NCBI GenBank assembly: GCA_964581825.1
Contig: CAZORB010000002.1
Coordinates: 12,262 to 76,261, forward strand
DNA: 64,000 nucleotides
Direction: 5' to 3'
Origin: SYIM01 sp964581825
GTDB lineage: Bacteria; Pseudomonadota; Gammaproteobacteria; Burkholderiales; Burkholderiaceae_E
The translations under genes were made by a program, and so were the position numbers. Positions 26,852 to 35,149 of the stretch are shown one piece after another. The first letter of the stretch is position 1; the number at the start of each line of letters is the position of its first letter. The notes below the pieces were generated by a model, which was not told the origin of the DNA, did no database searches, and saw nothing but the letters and a program-made list of their open reading frames with translations.

Positions 26852-27352
26852 ATGGCTCATTCTGAATTCACGGGTCCTGCAAAATTAGCGAGCGGCGCAC
26901 TCCTCGAGATGAGCCGCGCCGGCCGACTGCGGGTCACTACGCCTGACGGCACGACGCATGAGCCCGCGCTGGTCGTTCGCGCCTTTCCTATTTCGTCGCC
27001 CGACCAGGGCTTTTCGCTGATGAGTGCCGACGGTCACGAACTGGCCTGGATCGAACACCTTGACACCCTGGAGCCCGCGGCACGGGCGCTTGTGCAACAG
27101 GCACTCGATGAGCGTGAATTCATGCCGGTCATTTCGCGGCTGATCGAGGTGTCGGGGTTTGTCACCCCGTGCACCTGGCAGGTCGATACCGACCGTGGGC
27201 CCGCACGCTTTGTGCTGAAAGGCGAGGAAGACATTCGCCGAATTGGCAACGGCGCGCTGCTGGTCAGCGATAGTGATGGCATTCACTACCTGATTCGAGA
27301 CGTCGCTGGGCTGGATCGAGCAAGCAAAAAAATCCTCGACCGCTTTATGTAG
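26852..27352 (+). CDS. DUF1854 family protein, cyanophycin-linked
   Basis: A 166-residue soluble protein with no signal peptide or membrane segment. It starts 3 bases after the ABC exporter stop, so the two are certainly cotranscribed. The family DUF1854 is, as I recall, found almost only next to this ABC exporter and cyanophycin synthetase genes. Sequence features are a run ELAWIEHLDTL, an Asp/Arg-rich middle, and a C-terminal stretch VSDSDGIHYLIRDVAGLD. No catalytic motif is recognised. A regulatory or adaptor role for the exporter is a guess from linkage. Confidence 0.85.
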   Translation: MAHSEFTGPAKLASGALLEMSRAGRLRVTTPDGTTHEPALVVRAFPISSPDQGFSLMSADGHELAWIEHLDTLEPAARALVQQALDEREFMPVISRLIEVSGFVTPCTWQVDTDRGPARFVLKGEEDIRRIGNGALLVSDSDGIHYLIRDVAGLDRASKKILDRFM

Positions 27353-27374
27353 GCTGCGATTTTGTAGCGGCGTG

Positions 27375-28595
27375 CTATTCGGCGCGCAGCGCTTGCGCTG
27401 GCGATAACGAAGCCGCCCGGAGCGCCGGATAGAGTCCGAAGCAAAGCCCGGCGATTGCGCTGGCTGCGAACGCTGCAAGCGCCGCCGGCGCGGTCACGAT
27501 CGCGCTCATCGCAAAGTGCTCCACCGCCACCCACGCGCCGGCGATTCCCGCTGCCAGTCCCAGCATCCCGCCTGCCACGCAGACGACGATAGACTCATAA
27601 AGAAATTGAAGCGCGATATCGCGACGGCGCGCGCCCACCGCCATCCGAAGCCCGATCTCCCGGGTACGCTCGGTCACTGTGACCAGCATGATGTTCATGA
27701 TGCCGATACCGCCTACCAGCAGACTGACCGAGGCGATGGTGGCAAGCAGCGTACGCATGGTGCCGGCGGTTTTCTGCTCGGCGTCATAGAACGCGTCCTG
27801 GCGCCTGACCACGAAGTCGTCTTCTGCACCTTCTGCGATTCGATGCCGGGTTCTTAGCAGCAGACGGATATCGGCCTCGGCCTGAGGCAGCGATTGAGCG
27901 GATTTCGCCTCGACCAGCATGCGATGCACGCGGTCGGGAAACGCGCTGCCGAACAGATCGCGGCGAGCGGTGCTGAGCGGCACATAGATGATGTCGTCGA
28001 GATCCCAGCCGTCCAGCGTCTGGCCTTTGCGTGCCAGGAGCCCCACCACGGTAAACGGCACGTTGCGGATCCGGATGGTTTCGCCAACTGGGTCGCGGCC
28101 GGCGAACAGCTTGTCGGCAACCGTTCCGCCCAATACCGCTTTGCGGGCAGCCGATCGGAGATCGGACTCATCGAAGACGCCTCCGGAAGCGATCGTCCAA
28201 TCGCGTACTTCAATGATGTCCGGATGACAGCCCTGGACTGGCCCCAACCAGTTCTGGTTGTCGAATACGATTTGCGCAGTGTTCCAGGTGGTGGGCGAGA
28301 CCGCCCGAACCGAATCGAGCGCGCGGATCGCCTCAACATCGCCCAAGGTGAGTGTCGGCGTGGCGCCGGAGGCTTGCCGCACCCCGCTCGCAACACTGGC
28401 TCCCGAATTGACGACCAGCACGTTTGAGCCCAGCGTTCGCATCATTTGCCGGACGCGTTCCTCTGAGCCCTGGGCAACAGCCAGCATCACGACCACCGAA
28501 GCGACCCCGACGATCATGCCCAGCATCGCCAGCATAGTGCGCAGCGGATGGGCACTCAGCGCCTTCCAGGCTTCAGCGGGTAGCGCGGCGAACAT
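27375..28595 (-). CDS. MacB-like ABC transporter permease (FtsX domain), no ATPase domain
   Basis: A 406-residue permease. One membrane helix near the N-terminus (LRTMLAMLGMIVGVASVVVM) is followed by a large periplasmic MacB-PCD domain and three C-terminal helices with the FtsX segment (RTREIGLRMAVGARRRDI). Full-length MacB has an ATPase in front of this unit; here the gene begins directly with the permease. The adaptor gene lies 26 bases upstream on the same strand. No separate LolD/MacB-type ATPase gene is adjacent, so an ATPase from elsewhere must serve it, or the system is incomplete. Confidence 0.9.
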   Translation of the reverse strand: MFAALPAEAWKALSAHPLRTMLAMLGMIVGVASVVVMLAVAQGSEERVRQMMRTLGSNVLVVNSGASVASGVRQASGATPTLTLGDVEAIRALDSVRAVSPTTWNTAQIVFDNQNWLGPVQGCHPDIIEVRDWTIASGGVFDESDLRSAARKAVLGGTVADKLFAGRDPVGETIRIRNVPFTVVGLLARKGQTLDGWDLDDIIYVPLSTARRDLFGSAFPDRVHRMLVEAKSAQSLPQAEADIRLLLRTRHRIAEGAEDDFVVRRQDAFYDAEQKTAGTMRTLLATIASVSLLVGGIGIMNIMLVTVTERTREIGLRMAVGARRRDIALQFLYESIVVCVAGGMLGLAAGIAGAWVAVEHFAMSAIVTAPAALAAFAASAIAGLCFGLYPALRAASLSPAQALRAE

Positions 28596-28621
28596 GGCTT
28601 GTATGCGGTGCGCGGCGTCGG

Positions 28622-29851
28622 CTAGAAGAGCCGGAACCGCAGCCCGCCGCGCGCTGCGGCGTTAGAGGCCTGCACAAACTCGCCGACCGCAATACGATCG
28701 CCCTCGGTGAGCCCGGCCGCTCCGATCACTTCGGTATAGGTTCCGTCGCTGATGCCCAGCGTAACTCGCTGCCGGCGAAGCGGTGGGCCGTCCGCCGCGC
28801 TGTTGGCCACATGGATGTCAGCGACACGGGACCGCAGCGGTGCCGCACCGGGCCCAGACGGTGCACTTGCGCCGGGCGTAGCGGCCGCTGCGGGTCCCGC
28901 TGGTGTGCCAGCGGCCTCCGCGACATCGGCCGGGTTTGCAGGCCGGAAACGCAGCGCCAGATTGGGAATCCGCATGGCGGATTCTCTGCGTGCAATCTCG
29001 ATCTGAACATTGGCGGTCATGCCCGGCAGCAACAGGCCATCTTCGTTGCGCGTTGCCAGAACGACGTTATAGGTGACCACGTTCTGCTCAATCTTCGGAT
29101 TAAGCCGGATCTGTCGGACAGTCGCGGTGAAGGCGCGCTCGCCCAGCGCATCGACCCGAAAGCGAGCTGGCATACCGATCGAGAGCATGGCGACATCGGC
29201 TTCTGCAACATTGGTGTCGATCTGCATGTCGCGCAGGTCTCGCGCGATCAGGAACAGGGTGGGCGTCTGAAAACTTGCGGCGACCGTTTGTCCAACATCA
29301 ACGCTGCGTGCAATCACCACGCCGTCGATCGGCGATCGAATCGCAGTGTAGGCAAGGTTGGTTCGTTCGCGTGCGACCTGCGCCTCAATCGCCCGGACCC
29401 GAGCCTGGGCGAGTTCGACCGCCTGGCGCTCATCCTCGACCTGAGCGGTAGAGATAAAGCCTCGCGCCGACAGTCCTTCACTGCGCTCGAGCTTTCGCCG
29501 CGCCACCGACAACTGCGTTTTCATTTCCTGCAGATTGGCTTCGAGCTGCGCGATCTGTGCTTCGATCAATGACGGGTCGAGCTCGGCAAGCAGTTCCCCC
29601 GCGCGAACGGTTTGATTGAAATCGACCAGTACGCGACGGATTCGCCCTGAAATCTGGGTACCGACGTTAACCAGCACCACGGGATTAAGAGTTCCAGTGG
29701 CAGCAACGTTTTGCTGGATGCGGCCGCGGTCCACGGTTGCAAACCGATAGCGCTCAGCGGGTGCCTCAGGCGTGGCGTCGCGCACCAGAAACCATGCGGC
29801 TGCTCCACCCAGCAGAGCGACCAGTAAAGCAATCGTGAGGGGGCGGCGCAT
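28622..29851 (-). CDS. MacA-like periplasmic adaptor (membrane fusion protein)
   Basis: A 409-residue membrane fusion protein: an N-terminal membrane anchor (LTIALLVALLGGAAAWFLV), a lipoyl-like half-motif (VGTQISGRIRRVLVDFNQTVRAG begins the fold), a coiled-coil hairpin of about 60-80 residues, the second lipoyl half (AIRSPIDGVVIARSVDVG), a beta-barrel domain and a membrane-proximal domain. An unusual Ala/Pro/Gly-rich stretch near residues 310-335 interrupts the C-terminal region. It pairs with the permease 26 bases downstream to form a tripartite efflux or export pump with an outer membrane channel. The substrate is unknown. Confidence 0.9.
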   Translation of the reverse strand: MRRPLTIALLVALLGGAAAWFLVRDATPEAPAERYRFATVDRGRIQQNVAATGTLNPVVLVNVGTQISGRIRRVLVDFNQTVRAGELLAELDPSLIEAQIAQLEANLQEMKTQLSVARRKLERSEGLSARGFISTAQVEDERQAVELAQARVRAIEAQVARERTNLAYTAIRSPIDGVVIARSVDVGQTVAASFQTPTLFLIARDLRDMQIDTNVAEADVAMLSIGMPARFRVDALGERAFTATVRQIRLNPKIEQNVVTYNVVLATRNEDGLLLPGMTANVQIEIARRESAMRIPNLALRFRPANPADVAEAAGTPAGPAAAATPGASAPSGPGAAPLRSRVADIHVANSAADGPPLRRQRVTLGISDGTYTEVIGAAGLTEGDRIAVGEFVQASNAAARGGLRFRLF

Positions 29852-30092
29852 GGTCGAAGGCGGTCCGATCGCGGTGTCAGGGAGAGTTCTGTCAGCTCGG
29901 CTCCGGCGCGCCGATAACGGAGCTTCATGGCGGGTTCGGCGGACACCGGGGGGAGATTATCGTCGATCGGTAGAGTTCACTAAGGGCTTGCGGGAATTCC
30001 GGTTAGCCGGCGACAATCCCCTAAAGCGGATACGGTTGGTTCCAAAGTACTCCGCCGGTCTCAGTTTCCTGTACGCACAGAATTCAACGCCT

Positions 30093-30100
30093 GGAGGTGA
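30093..30100 (+). promoter_or_regulatory. Strong ribosome binding site fixing a TTG start
   Basis: GGAGGTGA, a near-perfect match to the anti-Shine-Dalgarno sequence, ends 3 bases before TTG 30104. It decides the start of the molybdenum hydroxylase small subunit at a non-ATG codon. Confidence 0.75.
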
Positions 30101-30103
30101 CAC

Positions 30104-30610
30104 TTGAAGTCCCGTCTTAACGTCAATGGATCGGTTCGGGAGTTCGAAGCCGATCCGGCCACGCCGCTGTTGTGGGTGCTGCGAGAGCAGCTGGGCCTGA
30201 CTGGAACCAAATACGGCTGCGGCATTGCGGCCTGCGGCGCCTGCACCGTTCATATTGATGGTGTACCGACCCGAAGCTGTGTTCGGCCGGTCTCCACCGT
30301 CGGCGCGAACGAAAAAGTGGTCACGATCGAGGGGCTCTCACCTGACGCCTCGCATCCGGTGCAGAAGGCATGGGTTGCGCTCGATGTGCCGCAGTGCGGT
30401 TATTGCCAGAGCGGCATGATCATGGCGGCGGTTGCGCTGCTGCGCGACAAGCCCAAGCCCACCGATCGCGATATCGATGAGGCGATGACCAACATCTGCC
30501 GTTGCGGCACCTACAACCGGGTACGTGCGGCAATCAAAGTCGTCGCCGAGGGCGGCAACCCGAGGGTTGCGGGCCTGTCGATCCAACATGCTGATGGGAG
30601 CGTCACATGA
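30104..30610 (+). CDS. Molybdenum hydroxylase small subunit, two 2Fe-2S clusters (IorA type)
   Basis: A 168-residue iron-sulfur protein. The first cluster ligands lie in GCGIAACGAC plus a later Cys (RSC), the plant-ferredoxin-like site; the second set is CGYC and CRCG in the four-helix domain. It carries electrons from the molybdenum subunit encoded directly downstream, whose ATG overlaps this stop (ATGA). The start is TTG with a strong ribosome site. Family members such as isoquinoline 1-oxidoreductase alpha have the same size and order. There is no FAD subunit gene nearby, which fits the two-subunit IorAB type that passes electrons to a cytochrome. Confidence 0.93.
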   Translation: MKSRLNVNGSVREFEADPATPLLWVLREQLGLTGTKYGCGIAACGACTVHIDGVPTRSCVRPVSTVGANEKVVTIEGLSPDASHPVQKAWVALDVPQCGYCQSGMIMAAVALLRDKPKPTDRDIDEAMTNICRCGTYNRVRAAIKVVAEGGNPRVAGLSIQHADGSVT

Positions 30611-32790
30611 GCGAACAACTCACGCTTAGCCGCCGCCAGTTCCTGGTGAGCTCCGCCGCGGGCGGTTTAAGCCTCGCTTTCCATCTGCCGTTTGCGTCCG
30701 ATGCGAGCGCGCAGAGCGCTGCCACGCCCGAAGTCAACGCCTGGGTGGTCATCAAGCCCGACGATACGGTTATCGTGCGGATTGCTCGCTCAGAAATGGG
30801 TCAGGGCACGCTGACCGGTCTCGCGCAAATGGTGGCTGAAGAACTCGAATGCGACTGGGCCAAGGTCACGACCGAACAGCCCACGCCAGGCGAAAACCTC
30901 GCCCGTAAGCGTATCTGGGGCAATTTCTCGACCGGCGGGAGTCGCGGCATTCGCGAATCCCAGGACTATGTCCGTAAAGGTGGCGCTGCCGCCCGAATCA
31001 TGCTGGTGCAGGCTGCCGCCAACGAATGGGGTGTACCGGCTGCGCAGTGCCGCGTCAGCAAGGGGGTCATCTCGCATCCAGCGAGCGGGCGCAGTACCTC
31101 CTACGGCAAGGTTGCCGCCACGGCCGCCAAGCTCAGCCCGCCCACCGACGTTTCGCTAAAAGATCCAAAAGACTGGCAGATTCTGGGCAAGCGCCTGGCA
31201 CGGCTCGATACCGCCGACAAGGTCAACGGCAAGCAGGTGTATGGCGCCGACCTGACGATGCCTGGCATGCTGAACGCTGCCATTCGCAAATGCCCGGTGT
31301 TTGGCGGCAAGCTGGTCAGTTATGACGCTGCAGCCATTGAAAAGCGGCCCGGCGTGCGCAAGGTCGTCAAGGTTCATGACGACACCGTGGCGGTGGTGGC
31401 TGATACCTGGTGGCAGGCCAAAACCGCGCTCGACGCGCTGCCCATCCGCTGGGATTTCGGTCAGCATGCCAACGCCTCCAGCGAGTCGTTTGCCAAGGTG
31501 ATGCAGGCCGGGCTGGACGCAACCGATGCGGTGGTTGGCAATAGCAACGGTGATGCTCGCGCAGCGATTTCTTCGGCTGCACGCCGCATCGAGGCGGTGT
31601 ATTCCTATCCGCATCAGAACCATGCCTGCATGGAGCCGATGAACGCCGTGGCGCGGTTTACCGCTGGGCGCTGCGAAGTCTGGACCCCCACGCAGAACGG
31701 GGAAGCGGCGCTCGCCGCTGCGTCGGAAGCGTCGGGTTTGCCGGCAGCTCAGTGCGAGGTCTACAAGATCAACCTGGGTGGCGGATTTGGCCGCCGCGGC
31801 GCGGTTCACGACTGGGTGCGGCAGGTGGTGGCCATCGCCAAGGAAATGCCCGGCACGCCGGTGAAGCTGCTCTGGAGCCGCGAAGAGGACATGCTTCACG
31901 GGCGATTCCATCCCGTCACGCAATGCAAGCTCACCGCGGGGCTTAGTGCTTCAGGCGACATCACTGGTCTGCATATGCGCATTTCCGGCCAGTCGATTCT
32001 GGCGGGCGTGTTCCCCCAAAACATCAAGGACGGCAGAGATCCGGTGGTGTTCCAGGGCCTGAACAACGGCGGCGGCGAGGCGATGATCGGCTACAGCTTC
32101 CCGAACCTGCTGATCGACCATGCGATGCGTAACCCGCATGTGCCGCCTGGATTCTGGCGCGGTGTGAACCTGAACCAGAACGCAATCTACCTCGAGTGCT
32201 TCATTGACGAAGTGGCCGTTGCAACAGGACAGGATCCTCTCGCCCTGCGCCGCAAGCTGATGACGCAGCATCCCAAACATCTGGCGGTGTTGAACGCGGT
32301 GGCCGAGCGTACGGGATGGGGTAAGCCCGCGGCTGATATCGATGGCCAGAAGGTGTTCCGGGGACTCGCGCAGACCCACGGTTTCGGCAGCTATGTTGCG
32401 GCCTGCGCCGAGGTGTCCGTCAATGCTGCAGGCGACTTGCGCGTACACCGGATTGTGGCTGCAACTGACTGTGGCCATGCGGTCAATCCTCAGCAGATCG
32501 AGGCGCAGATCGAAGGGTCGTTTGTGTACGGGCTGTCGGCGCTGTTTGGCCAATGCACAGTCAAGGATGGCCGCATTGAGCAGACAAACTTCGACTCCTA
32601 TCCGGTCGTGCAGATGCGGCATATGCCCAAGGTGGAAAGCATCGTCATGCCCTCGGGCGGTTTCTGGGGCGGTGTCGGCGAGCCCACCATTGCGGTAGCG
32701 GTGCCGGCGGTGATGAATGCTATCTATGCGGCAACCGGCACGCGGATTCGGCACCTGCCGCTCGCCGGGCAGAGCCTCAAGCGTGCCTAG
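30607..32790 (+). CDS. Molybdenum hydroxylase large subunit (IorB type), Tat-exported
   Basis: A 727-residue molybdopterin-binding protein. LSRRQFLVSSAAGG at the N-terminus is a twin-arginine signal, so the enzyme probably works in the periplasm. Motifs: RIARSEMGQGTLTG near residue 58, NLGGGFGRRG near 396, GFWRGV near 517, and GGVGEP near 698 with the catalytic Glu. It pairs with the small subunit just upstream. Enzymes of this class hydroxylate N-heterocycles or oxidise aldehydes; the true substrate is open. The 12-base step to soxX means the hydroxylase and sox genes may share a transcript. Confidence 0.93.
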   Translation: MSEQLTLSRRQFLVSSAAGGLSLAFHLPFASDASAQSAATPEVNAWVVIKPDDTVIVRIARSEMGQGTLTGLAQMVAEELECDWAKVTTEQPTPGENLARKRIWGNFSTGGSRGIRESQDYVRKGGAAARIMLVQAAANEWGVPAAQCRVSKGVISHPASGRSTSYGKVAATAAKLSPPTDVSLKDPKDWQILGKRLARLDTADKVNGKQVYGADLTMPGMLNAAIRKCPVFGGKLVSYDAAAIEKRPGVRKVVKVHDDTVAVVADTWWQAKTALDALPIRWDFGQHANASSESFAKVMQAGLDATDAVVGNSNGDARAAISSAARRIEAVYSYPHQNHACMEPMNAVARFTAGRCEVWTPTQNGEAALAAASEASGLPAAQCEVYKINLGGGFGRRGAVHDWVRQVVAIAKEMPGTPVKLLWSREEDMLHGRFHPVTQCKLTAGLSASGDITGLHMRISGQSILAGVFPQNIKDGRDPVVFQGLNNGGGEAMIGYSFPNLLIDHAMRNPHVPPGFWRGVNLNQNAIYLECFIDEVAVATGQDPLALRRKLMTQHPKHLAVLNAVAERTGWGKPAADIDGQKVFRGLAQTHGFGSYVAACAEVSVNAAGDLRVHRIVAATDCGHAVNPQQIEAQIEGSFVYGLSALFGQCTVKDGRIEQTNFDSYPVVQMRHMPKVESIVMPSGGFWGGVGEPTIAVAVPAVMNAIYAATGTRIRHLPLAGQSLKRA

Positions 32791-32802
32791 ACGGATAGTC
32801 AG

Positions 32803-33318
32803 ATGGAACAGGGATCCGAGGCTAGCGCCAGCGCAGTTCCAGGCGAGCCGCGGATCCCGCTCATGCTGATCCGCGCGCGCTTGTGTGGGCCAAGCGCTCG
32901 TCGGACCCTGGCCGCGTTTGTGGTTTCTGCAGGCGCGGTATTCCTCTCGAACGACGTGGCCGCAGAGATGACCATGCCGCGTCCGTCGGGCGTCACTGCA
33001 GGTGACCCCGCGCGCGGGCGCGCGCTGGTGGCCGACCGTCAGCAGGGGCTTTGCCTGCTGTGCCATAGTGCGCCAGTGGGCGATGCGCGCCAGCAGGGTA
33101 ATCTTGCGCCGCCGCTTGACGGGGTCGGTGGCCGACTGGATGAAGATCAACTTCGACTGCGCATTCATGACTCGCGCCGTATCAATCCCGAGTCCCTCAT
33201 GCCAGCGTATGGCGTGGCTGACACAGCACCAAGGGTCGCAGCAGCCTGGCGCGGTAAACCCATCTTCAGCCCGCAGCAGGTTGAGGATGTAGTGGCCTGG
33301 CTTGCGACCCTGAAGTGA
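32803..33318 (+). CDS. soxX: Sulfur-oxidation c-type cytochrome SoxX
   Basis: A monoheme cytochrome with CLLCH at residues 84-88 (counting from 32803) and a likely Met ligand in ESLMPAYG. SoxX pairs with SoxA; SoxAX joins thiosulfate to the carrier SoxY in the periplasm. The export signal is RRTLAAFVVSAGAVFLS. The start at 32803 puts 30 residues before it; the ATG at 32863 would give a more normal signal length, and neither has a clear ribosome site. First gene of soxX-Y-Z-A. Confidence 0.88.
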   Translation: MEQGSEASASAVPGEPRIPLMLIRARLCGPSARRTLAAFVVSAGAVFLSNDVAAEMTMPRPSGVTAGDPARGRALVADRQQGLCLLCHSAPVGDARQQGNLAPPLDGVGGRLDEDQLRLRIHDSRRINPESLMPAYGVADTAPRVAAAWRGKPIFSPQQVEDVVAWLATLK

Positions 33319-33330
33319 TCGGAGGATTCC

Positions 33331-33849
33331 GTGAAAGAGCAGTCTCAACAACCGGGGGTATCGTCGGGTAGCGTCTCGCGCCGGCAACTGCTTGGCGTGA
33401 CGCTCGGGGCAGCGGTTCCAGCCAGCCTGAGGGGTGGTCCGGCATCCGCGGCGACGGCGAGCTCGAGCGGGGCTGGCGATGCCGCCCCGTCGCTTGATGC
33501 TGCGATCCGTGCCTTCACCGGCGGTGCGCCTGTTCGCGCTGGTAAGGTTCGCATCGAGATCGCACCGCTGGTCGATAACGGGAACACGGTTCCGCTTTCT
33601 GTTTCGGTTGATCACCCGATGCGACCCGATGACCATGTCACTGCGATTGCTGTGTTCAGCGAGCGAAATCCGCAGCATGAAGTAGCGAGTTTCGGTCTGG
33701 GTCCGCGCAATCCCGTTGCAAAGGTGTCTACCCGGATTCGACTCGCCACCTCGCAGAAGATGGTCGCGGTCGCCCGACTGTCCGATGGCTCGCACTGGTC
33801 AGGTGAGATGGATGTCATCGTCACCCTCGCCGCCTGCATTGAGGACTGA
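33331..33849 (+). CDS. soxY: Thiosulfate-carrier protein SoxY
   Basis: A 172-residue protein with a Tat signal (SVSRRQLLGVTLGAA) and the SoxY core domain (VDHPMRPDDHVTAIAVF, IRLATSQKMVAVARLSDG). SoxY carries the sulfur substrate on a C-terminal Cys. The classical end GGCGG is AACIED here: the Cys is kept but the flexible glycines are not. The start is GTG 33331 with GGAGG six bases upstream. It lies between soxX and soxZ, its partner. Confidence 0.88.
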   Translation: MKEQSQQPGVSSGSVSRRQLLGVTLGAAVPASLRGGPASAATASSSGAGDAAPSLDAAIRAFTGGAPVRAGKVRIEIAPLVDNGNTVPLSVSVDHPMRPDDHVTAIAVFSERNPQHEVASFGLGPRNPVAKVSTRIRLATSQKMVAVARLSDGSHWSGEMDVIVTLAACIED

Positions 33850-33853
33850 CCCG

Positions 33854-34177
33854 ATGTCAGCGAGAACCCTGATCGATATGCCGCGGCGGGTCCGCCGCGG
33901 CGAGACCTTCGAAATTCGCGCAATGATCGGCCATCCCATGGAAACGGGTTATCGTCGCGGCTCTGATGGCGACCGTTTGCCGCGCAATATCCTCACTGAA
34001 TTTGGCTGCGTCTTCGACGGCGAGCCGGTGTTCAGCGCAAAACTCTATCCGGCGATCTCGGCCAATCCGTTTCTATCGTTCAGCATGAAGGCCGATCGCA
34101 GCGGCGAGCTGGTGTTTCGCTGGCGCGGCGATAGTGGCTTTTCGCACACTGAGCGGGTCAACCTGGTCGTCGAGTGA
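33854..34177 (+). CDS. soxZ: Sulfur-oxidation chaperone/partner SoxZ
   Basis: A 107-residue protein starting at ATG 33854, 4 bases after soxY. The sequence has the SoxZ pattern RRGETFEIRAMIGHPMETGYR, NILTEFGC and a final HTERVNLVV strand. SoxYZ forms a heterodimer with the substrate on SoxY. The frame is open further upstream, inside soxY, but only this start fits the family. The soxA GTG start overlaps the stop by 4 bases. Confidence 0.92.
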   Translation: MSARTLIDMPRRVRRGETFEIRAMIGHPMETGYRRGSDGDRLPRNILTEFGCVFDGEPVFSAKLYPAISANPFLSFSMKADRSGELVFRWRGDSGFSHTERVNLVVE

Positions 34178-34974
34178 GCTTCACCCGTTTTCGCGCCCTG
34201 TCCGCGGGTCTCGCGGCAATGATCGCAGCGCTGCTGGTTGGTCTGTATGCGACCCATGTCGTCGCGCAATCCGATAAGCCGAGGCGTTCCGGGTTCGACT
34301 TCATGAGCGCTGCGACCCAGGCGTTACAGCGTGACGATGATCAGAATCCGGTGATGTTGTGGGTCAAGGATGGCTCGCGGCGATGGAACGATGTGTCCGC
34401 AGGGCACGCCTGCGCAGGGTGTCATGGTGAAGCCGAGCGATCGATGCGGGGCGTGGCGGCACGCTATCCGGCGTGGGACGAGCAGCTGGGTGAGCCTGTG
34501 AATCTGCAGCGCCGAATCAATCTGTGCCGCGAACGACATCAGCAGCAGCCGCCGCTGGGTTCGGAAGATGATGCGATGCTCGCTCTCGAGTCCTTTGTCG
34601 CCCTTCAGTCACGTGGTGTGCCGATTGCTCCGCCCGCAGCGGATCCCCGGCTTGCAGCCGCGCTTGAGCGGGGCTCGCAGATGTATTCCTCACGGATCGG
34701 TCAACTCGCGCTCTCCTGTGAGCAGTGCCATGACCGGCTTGCTGGTGGTCGTCTGGGCGGTAGCGCGATTCCAGAGGGACACCCTACCGCTTACCCCATC
34801 TATCGACTGCAGTGGCAATCAGCCGGCTCGCTCGCCCGCAGATTGCGGGGGTGTTTTCGCGGCGTTCGGGCTGAGCAGCTGGCGCCAATGAGCAGCGAGA
34901 TGATCGCGCTTGAACTGTTTCTGGCAGTGCGTGCGGCGGGTATGCCGCATGAGGGACCGGGCGTACGGCCGTGA
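34174..34974 (+). CDS. soxA: Diheme cytochrome SoxA, L-cysteine S-thiosulfotransferase
   Basis: A 266-residue protein from GTG 34174, with an N-terminal export helix. Two heme motifs, CAGCH at 80-84 and CEQCH at 182-186, make it a diheme SoxA. Cys118 (INLCRER) and Cys227 (LRGCFRG) stand where the Cys heme ligands are expected; the second is the active-site cysteine. SoxAX attaches thiosulfate to SoxY. Normally soxB follows; here the gene ends 20 bases before a GC-rich repeat with an assembly gap. Confidence 0.9.
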   Translation: MSFTRFRALSAGLAAMIAALLVGLYATHVVAQSDKPRRSGFDFMSAATQALQRDDDQNPVMLWVKDGSRRWNDVSAGHACAGCHGEAERSMRGVAARYPAWDEQLGEPVNLQRRINLCRERHQQQPPLGSEDDAMLALESFVALQSRGVPIAPPAADPRLAAALERGSQMYSSRIGQLALSCEQCHDRLAGGRLGGSAIPEGHPTAYPIYRLQWQSAGSLARRLRGCFRGVRAEQLAPMSSEMIALELFLAVRAAGMPHEGPGVRP

Positions 34975-34994
34975 TTGGCTGCACGCTGCTGCAC

Positions 34995-35049
34995 GCGCCG
35001 GCCGCGGGGTAAAGCGTTGGGCGGCTCAGCCGACTGCGCCGGCGCTGTC
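34995..35049 (+). repeat. 55-bp direct repeat, left copy at gap edge
   Basis: These 55 bases, starting GCGCCGGCCGCGGGG, are identical to 35150-35204 and stop exactly at the first N. This is what overlapping contig ends look like. Confidence 0.95.
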
Positions 35050-35149
35050 NNNNNNNNNNNNNNNNNNNNNNNNNNNNNNNNNNNNNNNNNNNNNNNNNNN
35101 NNNNNNNNNNNNNNNNNNNNNNNNNNNNNNNNNNNNNNNNNNNNNNNNN
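35050..35149. other. Assembly gap (100 N)
   Basis: One hundred undefined bases inside the repeat region. The identical 55-base flanks suggest the gap may hold no sequence or a repeat of unknown length. Confidence 0.99.

Noticed and set aside
31951..33795. A 614-codon open frame on the minus strand opposite iorB-like, soxX and soxY
   Set aside because: It runs against several well-supported genes, has no domain likeness and results from GC-rich codon bias.
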